From positions 93,093,001-93,157,000 of the forward strand of contig NC_072800.1 of NCBI RefSeq assembly GCF_028583425.1: a stretch of DNA of 64,000 bases, read 5' to 3'. Both the position numbers and the translations under genes were made by a program. Source of the stretch: Eublepharis macularius. Its lineage: Eukaryota; Chordata; Lepidosauria; Squamata; Eublepharidae. Under the pieces are notes generated by a model that saw only the letters and a program-made list of their open reading frames with translations, was not told the DNA's origin and made no database searches. This document shows, one piece after another, positions 57,740 through 64,000 of this stretch; the stretch's first letter is position 1, and every line of letters starts with the position of its first letter.

Positions 57740-60700
57740 CCCACCCCATTTCTACTTGTGTTCACACTGGCATCTCAAACCCTTCCTATTGTAATGAATG
57801 CCAAGTCTTCTCCAGAACCATCTGGCCATGGAGGCTTGATGAATAGCAGTTTAGAGGCCACCTTGAAGACTATGCGGAAAGGTTGGGTGGGATTTTTTAA
57901 AATAGGTAAGTCAAATAAAGCAAGCACACAGCTCCCCCCCCACCTCCGCCAGTCCAGACTCAGCAAAGGTACCTTGCGTGCAAGATGTTTGAAATCTTCA
58001 GTCGTGGTTATCCGGCCAACTTTGCAGTCTGGCTTGCGATAGGGGTTCAAGCATTGCACGATGAACTGAGACATCTAACGAAAAAGGAACAGGGGTGAAG
58101 TGCGGATTCTGTCAGGCCCTGCCAACTGCTTCTCACAAGTGGCCCCAACCTTCCTACAGAGAGATGTTCTTCCCCCCCACCCCCATTTTATTTGCTTCGC
58201 ACACATCCTCTGATGTTTCAAGGAAGTTTACTTGCTGCTCCTCTGAATCAATCTCAAACATCTTGTGGGTCAAATGAACTGACAGATCGCAAAGGACATC
58301 CACCCACTGGCCTGCTGAATCAGAGTCCGAACTGGCCCCAGCACCTGAAGGGTCCTCCCACCAAAAGTTGGACATGACTTATGGAAACAGCTATGCTGAG
58401 GGACTCACCTCCTTCCGAAACACTTCCTTGCTTTTCTTTGCCAACTCACTGGAAGTGTCTGCTTCCGCTGTTTTGGGTTTTTTGGAAGACTGGAAGGAAA
58501 AAAACCCCAGTGGTTATTTTTAGAAGTGTCCATTTTTATCACACAAAGCAAAGGGCAAGTCTTGCCCTGTGCTTTCTTCCCAGGAGTCTGGAACTACAGC
58601 AGGCCTCTGTTCCAGGGTAGGTGAAGAGAGAAAACTTTATGGCAGCTTGTCTTGGAAATTTAGAAAGTTTGGGCCCAAGTCTTACAAAAATCACTAGTGT
58701 CACTGAGTTATATTTAGAAAGACAATGTGTTCCCCATGCACTTGACAAGATTTTTGATAATTATCATTAATTATCACCAGCTCAACACCAAAAGGTTCAC
58801 AAACTTTTCAATGCAGAAGTGTGGATTTATAAACTCTATGATACACTTTGGATGACCACACGTTCACAGCAGATATGAGACAAATCAGGGTAACAAAAGA
58901 ATTTGTTTATTGCAAGCCTAGGGCCCCCCGCCACAGTGTTTGGGCAACAAAAATTCAGTTACAGTCAACCATATCAAAGATTACGGAGTTTGGACGTAAC
59001 ATTCCAAAAGTGACATCGAACTGTTTGGGGGAGGGGATTTATTACAAGCAGTCAACAAGTATATTTTCAAAGTAGTCTTAAAATAGATGAATGGATTCAC
59101 GTAAGTGTACAAAGGTAACTTCAGTGAGCCCACTCGTTAGAAGCTGACCAGGGTATTTGGGCCGATGTTTCTCCTAAACACTATTTAAATATGGCCCGTT
59201 GAATTTCAAATTCCAAGCCCAGAGGTTGAGCAGAGCGCAAGAGTAATCTCAAGCAGGCGTACTCAAAAGTCAGACTCATGTTATTCCATAGGGCTTTCTC
59301 CCAGAAAAGTACTCTTGGGACTGCAGCCTATGTTTATGATAAGACTATCTGTCGCACTTACGAATATCACTGTGCTAAATGTTTTGTATATGCAGTCCAA
59401 AGAAGAGACCCAAGGATTCAAAGGGTTGACACAGAAGATAAGAGCACGACCAACCCATTAACCTGGCCTTAGCCAAAATCCATGGCAAGGAAGCTAGCAA
59501 CACATATCTCTGCTCTTGGACAATGCTCCTGCGCATGGCAGGACGGACATGAACAAGTTCTGGCCACGGAGAATGCAAATGAAACTGAAGCTGAAGGCAA
59601 CGCTAGCATGTTCCCCTTGAAAGAGGGAATAAAGCCACTGCACAATTATTAATTGTGCAGCATAAGCTTGGGAAGAAGAATACACAGCATACACAGCAAT
59701 AGCAAAATTACAATAATTACAGTAACAACAATTACAACAACAACAATAATAATCCCAAACAAAAAGCTCTCATTTTGCCTGTGGCCTTATGGACAAAGCT
59801 ATCATGAATTACTTTGATCTTGGGAATACTGAGTCCAATTTTTAAACGTTTTAACATTATCTGCATTGCAGCGATTCGGTAAAATGCCTGCCTGACTGGA
59901 ATGGACTGGGGACAGCCCTCATCACCATGATTACTATAAACACTCGCCGGTTAGTATTTCCGCTTAACAACTATTATGTTTTCCCTCTTCACTTTCTCAA
60001 GATTCTGGAAACCCATTTTCGGCTAAAAGAGTATTAAAATACATCCAAAACATTTGATGTCTTTGAGATCCAGACTTTATAGCATTCTCTTGGAAATCTC
60101 TCAGGTCAAGTGGATTTTCCTGGATTTTCAAATATATGGATATATATATATATATAATTTGGTATAATTTCTTGTACCAGTGATGATAAATTAGGCCTTC
60201 TGCATAATTTATCATCACCTGAAAACATTTTATTAGCTGCCAAATATTTACCTACTTCAGAGTGTAAAACTCCATTATCTTTTTTCAAAGCTGAAAAGTT
60301 CCAGACTCTTTAGCCTTTCCTCATAGGAAAGGTGCCCTGACCCCAGGTGAGCCTGATCAAAACAGATCTCAGAAGCTAAGCAGGGTTGGCCTTGGTTAGT
60401 AATTGGATGGGAGACCTCCAGCGAAGACCAGGGTTGCAGACCCAGGCAATGGCAAACCACTTCTGTTAGCCTCTTGCCATGAAAACCCCACCAGGGGTTG
60501 CCATAAGTCAGCTATGACTAAGCTACCACCACCATAGGAATGGTGCTCCACCCCCCAATCATCTTGGCTGCCCTCTTCTGTATGTGTTCCAGTTCTGCAA
60601 TGTCCTTTTGGAGATACAGGGACCAGAAACGCAAGCAGTATTTCCAGAGGAGCCTCAACGTAGATCTATACGGGGGTCACTATAATATTAGCTGTTTTAT

Positions 60701-62803
60701 TTTCAGTTCCTTTCCTGATGATGCCCCGTGTTGGGTAGCAAGATGAAAATGTCAGCTCAGAGTATGGCAGCCCTGAAAGAGTCAACGCTTTCACTGAGCT
60801 ATCCACGACAATCCCACAATCTCATCCCCTCATCCAGTGCAGAACCCATGAGCATATATTTGAAGTTAGGATTTTTGTTCCAATGTGCATCGACATACAC
60901 TTCTCAACACTTAACTTCAGTTGTCATGTTGTCACCCATAGCTCTTCACAATCCACCTTGGTGGTCACCAACCTAAATAATTTGGTATCATCTGCGAACT
61001 TGGCCGCTAACCAATTCCAAATCAATTATGAACAAATTAAATAGCACCGGTCCTATTGCCGATCCTTGTAGGACTCGGCTGCTCACTTCCCTCCATTGTG
61101 AGAACCGCCCGTTCATTCCTACTCTCTGCTTCCTCTCTTGTAAGTAATTTTTAATCTGTAAGGCGAACCTAAGACCATGACTTCCACGCTTACTCAGGAT
61201 TCTTTGGCGAAAACCCTTCTGGACATCCCAGCATAGAATGCCCGCGAGGTCACCCTTACCCGCATACTTGGCTGCAGGGGGGGACAACTGCCTCCACGCC
61301 CTGCTTGTGAGCTTCTCGGGGGCACCTGGCTGACCTACGTGGCAAAGAGGATGCTGGACTTGGGAGTCAGCCTGACGACACGATAAATTTTCGAGGGTGC
61401 AGAATAAGGAGGGAAAGAGTGATCTACCCTCCCACTGTGAACGGAACTGGGTTTCTGCTCACTCTTTTGGATTCTAGGCATCACACACAGAATGCACCAA
61501 GGGAAGAGAGGGGTCAGGATTGGCCCCAAGTCTTTCCAGGCCACTGTCGTCTGTGCCAGGCTACTAGAGGTGCTGATCTGCATGAACCCCAGAGGCTCTT
61601 CAATCTCTGAGCGTCATTCTGGGATTCACACAGGGAGCATGCCACGGCTCTGCCTAGGCAACCCTCTATGCCATCGCTGTGGCATAGCTGTAAAGACTCT
61701 GCAGTGGAGAAGAAACAGGGAGATGGCAGAGCACAAATGCACCAAGCACAGAAGATAAAGGCTGCCTCCTGTAACTAAAGATCCCTCTGGATTCTTTCAA
61801 ACAGCTGGGAACTCAAGGCTTAAACATTCCTCAGGCAGCTGATATGGAACTTAAGCCACCCAAGACAAACCCAACCCTCAGCCGTTATACTTTGGAGGTC
61901 AAGATGCAGAAACTGCAGACCATAGTTAACAGGGTTCAATGTAACGATGATTTAAATCTTGGCTTGATAAAGCTGTAATTTCTTGGCAGAGATTTAAAAC
62001 AAGAACGGTTAGATTTATTTTGCTGTTAGCAAACTGTTTTGCAACCATTTCATTTAAGACTTCAGTCTTTCCAACCTCAGATAATCCATTTGTGAAAATC
62101 TCAAGCAGAATGTCTCCTTTGATCTTAGTGACCTGGTGCTGGTCACACTAGATAGAATGACTTCTAAGGAGGAACAGGAAACCATGCCCTCCTCCCCCAA
62201 TAATCCAGGAAATCTACTTTCTTTTCCTAACTAGAAAATGATAGAGGCTCAATGTTAAAAAGAAGCTGAGAAAAACCAAAGCCCTTATTTTAAAGCAAAT
62301 ATACTAAAATAGTCTTGAAACTGTTTACAGTATTTACAGTACAGCTTCTTGGTTTTTGGAGAAGAGGACAGTGGTTTTCTAGAGCACCACTGGATCCAAT
62401 TCCTTTTGTTTGGGGGATTTCCCAGCACTGGAAAGGCCTGGACTGAACAGTAGTCTCAGAGCCAAGCTACAAATGACACCTTGCACAGGTTGGACACTTG
62501 TCAGCTTCCCTCAAGTTTTGATGGGAAATGTAGGCGTCCTGGTTTTACAGCTTGGCTCTCCATTACAGCTGCAAGACCAGGATGCCTACATTTCCCATCA
62601 AAACTTGAGGGAAGCTGACAAGTGTCCAACCTGTGTCAGGTGTCACATGTAGCTTGGCTCTCAGCTTTGTTGCCTCTTTAAAGGTCTCTCTGTATTTGTT
62701 GTCTTTGAGAGATAAAAATAAACTTTTATTTTATCAAATTTATACCCACCCTCCCCACGAATGGGCTCAGGGTGGCTAACAACATATATTGTACAATTGA
62801 AAC

Positions 62804-62844
<41 letters not shown>

Positions 62845-63096
62845 CCCATAAAAACAATATAAGACAACTAGTGCCATGATCAACGTTCAATGATCGAGCT
62901 GAGAGCTTATTCACTTAATGGCCAGTTAAGGAACAGAGGCAGACGGGATTGTGAAACCTTTACCTGCTAATGATGCAAACTAACCTTCATTGGATTTTCG
63001 TCATACGTTGGGGTCCCAAGATCCATTTCAGCTTCATGTTCCAGGCTGGCATCATCCCCTGGGCTGTCCCAGGTTGGGGGGTCCCACTGGGTTTGC
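55779..63096 (-). CDS. SETD2: SETD2 histone H3K36 methyltransferase, C-terminal exons (partial)
   Basis: Four minus-strand exons, 63096-62985, 58489-58409, 58074-57973 and 55940-55779, join in one frame and encode the last 151 residues. They cover the second half of the WW domain (QTQWDPPTW), an acidic linker, and the SRI domain through the stop. The SRI domain binds the phosphorylated C-terminal repeat of RNA polymerase II, targeting H3K36 trimethylation to transcribed chromatin in the nucleus. The sequence is nearly identical to my recollection of vertebrate SETD2, so identification is firm. The SET and AWS domains and the first WW half lie beyond the window. It converges with the NRADD-like receptor, as in mouse where Nradd is beside Setd2. 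Confidence 0.96.
56205..56350. repeat. Fold-back family 2 copy
   Basis: ACTTGAGCCCTCTAGAAACT, GGGTATAAGCTTTCGAGAG and GCAGACCAACACGGCTAACC. Confidence 0.65.
57703..57737. repeat. (CA)n microsatellite
   Basis: About 17 uninterrupted CA dinucleotides inside the last SETD2 intron. Confidence 0.95.
57973..58074 (-). CDS. SETD2: SETD2 exon, SRI domain core
   Basis: The exon is 102 nt (34 codons), phase 0 at both ends, with the acceptor ending CGTTAG and donor GTACCT on the minus strand. It begins MSQFIVQCLNPYRKPDC, the conserved SRI helix and loop that contacts the polymerase II tail in the family. Confidence 0.96.
58409..58489 (-). CDS. SETD2: SETD2 exon, start of SRI domain
   Basis: The exon is 81 nt (27 codons), phase 0 at both ends, with acceptor TTTTTTCCTTCCAG and donor GTGAGT on the minus strand. 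It encodes a lysine-rich linker and SSELAKKSKEVFRKE, the first helix region of the SRI domain. Confidence 0.95.
58490..60194 (-). other. SETD2 intron sequence
   Basis: Part of the 4.5-kb intron between the WW and SRI exons. A (TA)n run lies at about 60136-60155. No exon is expected, because the flanking exons join directly in frame. Confidence 0.7.
60195..61287 (-). repeat. CR1 LINE ORF2 fragment and 3' region, interrupted
   Basis: The minus strand encodes a reverse-transcriptase fragment (SQWREVSSRVLQGSAIGPVL), then degenerate downstream ORF2 sequence. It is interrupted by a SINE at 60345-60535 and lies within a SETD2 intron. Confidence 0.85.
60345..60535 (+). repeat. 5S-rRNA-headed SINE nested in CR1
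   Basis: GATCTCAGAAGCTAAGCAGG and GGTTAGTAATTGGATGGGAG closely follow the internal promoter region of 5S rRNA; the body has GGCAATGGCAAACCACTTC and GTTGCCATAAGTCAGC. Confidence 0.85.
62458..62661. repeat. Long-armed palindromic MITE
   Basis: Inverted arms of about 86 bp (AGAGCCAAGCTACAAATGAC at the left, its near complement at the right) flank about 32 bp. The core TTCCCTCAAGTTTTGATGGG is perfectly repeated in reverse. The terminus resembles that of the element at 688-807. Confidence 0.88.
62700..62840 (-). repeat. L2-like LINE tail and (AT)n microsatellite
   Basis: CCACGAATGGGCTCAGGG is the reverse L2-type tail also present at 8490; an AT run of about 17 units follows at 62807-62840. Confidence 0.7.
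62985..63096 (-). CDS. SETD2: SETD2 exon, C-terminal half of WW domain and linker
   Basis: On the minus strand the acceptor TTCTTTTGGCAG precedes 63096 and the donor GTTAGT follows 62985. The exon is 112 nt: one base of a split codon plus 37 codons. It contains the second WW-domain Trp and conserved prolines (QTQWDPPTW), then an acidic linker ending DENPMK. The next upstream exon, with the first WW strands, was not found in 63097-64000. Confidence 0.95.
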
Positions 63097-64000
63097 CTGC
63101 CAAAAGAAATCCATGTTACGTAAGAGAAAAGCCACTCTGGCCTCAAAGAGAATGGCATCCCATAGTGTCTTTTAAGCAATCAACTGTAAAAAAGCACCAA
63201 ACACAAGCACAACCCAAGAAATCGAGAATTTTCTGTCAATTCAGAGAGAGAGAGATGCGATCCCAAGAGAACTTACTGCTGAGAAAACATACACATGTAT
63301 TTTTCTTGCCTTAAAGCTCCCAATATCAGGGGGAGTGTGTGGGGGTGTGGAAGAGAGAGAGATCTCAAAATCACTGTCTGCAACATGTGCTTGAGAAACT
63401 GAAAAAAAAAATAGCGGTTTTTACCTTGACTAGATCTGTAAATTAATGAGGAGGATATTGGGGGAGAGACACAGACAAATGCAGGTTTTGTTTGATAGGG
63501 GTGGACCTAGCGATCTGAACATGTGATCCCAGAAGCCGGCTCTTCTGGTAACAAAATCTGCAGAAATCTTGATCTGAGAAGTTAAAGTAGCTAGAGAAGG
63601 GCAGCAGGAGACGTGAGAAACGGGCACATGCAAATACTAGATCCGGCATACTTGGGATAGTATTACTGGCAAAAATCTGAAGGAGACAAAATGAGAAGTG
63701 CACTGAAGACCATTCTCTTCTGGAAGTCGAATGTTCTAAATCACAGCTATAAAAACCTCATAGTTTCAGATCTTCTGAGAGAAAGAGGAGCGTTTACAGT
63801 TCAGCAGCAGAACACCACTGGGGCTATTCAGGCAGAGAGTCCTCGGTTCGTTCTGGGGCATTTCCAGCTAAAACTATTTTTGATATGATGGCAGCCTCCC
63901 ACTGGAGCGATCCACCGCACATCAAGCTGTGCCCCACACTAGCTGAAGGCAGGCAGAGAATACTGGGCTACACAGAATGACAATCGGACTTGCTCTAAGG
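63097..64000 (-). other. SETD2 intron sequence at the window edge
   Basis: No exon encoding the first strands of the WW domain was found on the minus strand, so the next SETD2 exon is beyond 64000. Confidence 0.6.

Noticed and set aside
60360..60430. 5S rRNA gene
   Set aside because: Only the internal promoter-like part resembles 5S rRNA, fused to a SINE body.
60988..61287. Hypothetical protein in a SETD2 intron
   Set aside because: It contains a CR1 reverse-transcriptase fragment.

Overview
The window is nuclear DNA of a vertebrate, very probably a squamate reptile (lizard or gecko side; species not determined). Two spliced genes with long introns are embedded in dense interspersed repeats: CR1, L2-like and L1-like LINE ends, tRNA-headed SINEs, SINEs whose head resembles 5S rRNA, hAT-like MITEs with 8-bp target duplications, and fold-back elements. 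That repeat mix, together with the proteins encoded, is the basis for the organism call. Most long open frames here are repeat or intron translations, not genes.

Gene 1 (+ strand, 11036-31495) is a p75-type neurotrophin receptor. Five exons give 396 codons in one consistent frame across every junction: four complete cysteine-rich domains (24 cysteines), a stalk, a transmembrane helix nearly identical to that of p75NTR, a short cytoplasmic linker and a death domain. The signal-peptide exon was not found and is probably upstream. Its neighbour is SETD2, not the genes that flank NGFR, so I identify it as the NRH1/NRADD paralogue in full-length form. In mammals this paralogue lacks the ligand-binding ectodomain, and in humans it is a pseudogene.

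Gene 2 (- strand, 63096-55779) is the 3' end of SETD2, the H3K36 methyltransferase: the second half of the WW domain, a linker, and the SRI domain through the stop codon. The two genes converge tail to tail across about 24 kb that is mostly repeats. This interval also holds a possible unidentified two-exon minus-strand coding unit at 44830-45318.

Layout: 1-11 kb, upstream sequence or intron 1 of the receptor with CR1, L1-like, L2-like and MITE insertions; 11-31.5 kb, receptor exons, with intron 3 carrying a 33-bp minisatellite and intron 4 starting 12 bp before a hAT-like insertion; 31.5-55 kb, intergenic repeats, many nested; 55-64 kb, the SETD2 tail. No rRNA gene, functional tRNA gene, CRISPR array or bacterial feature was seen.
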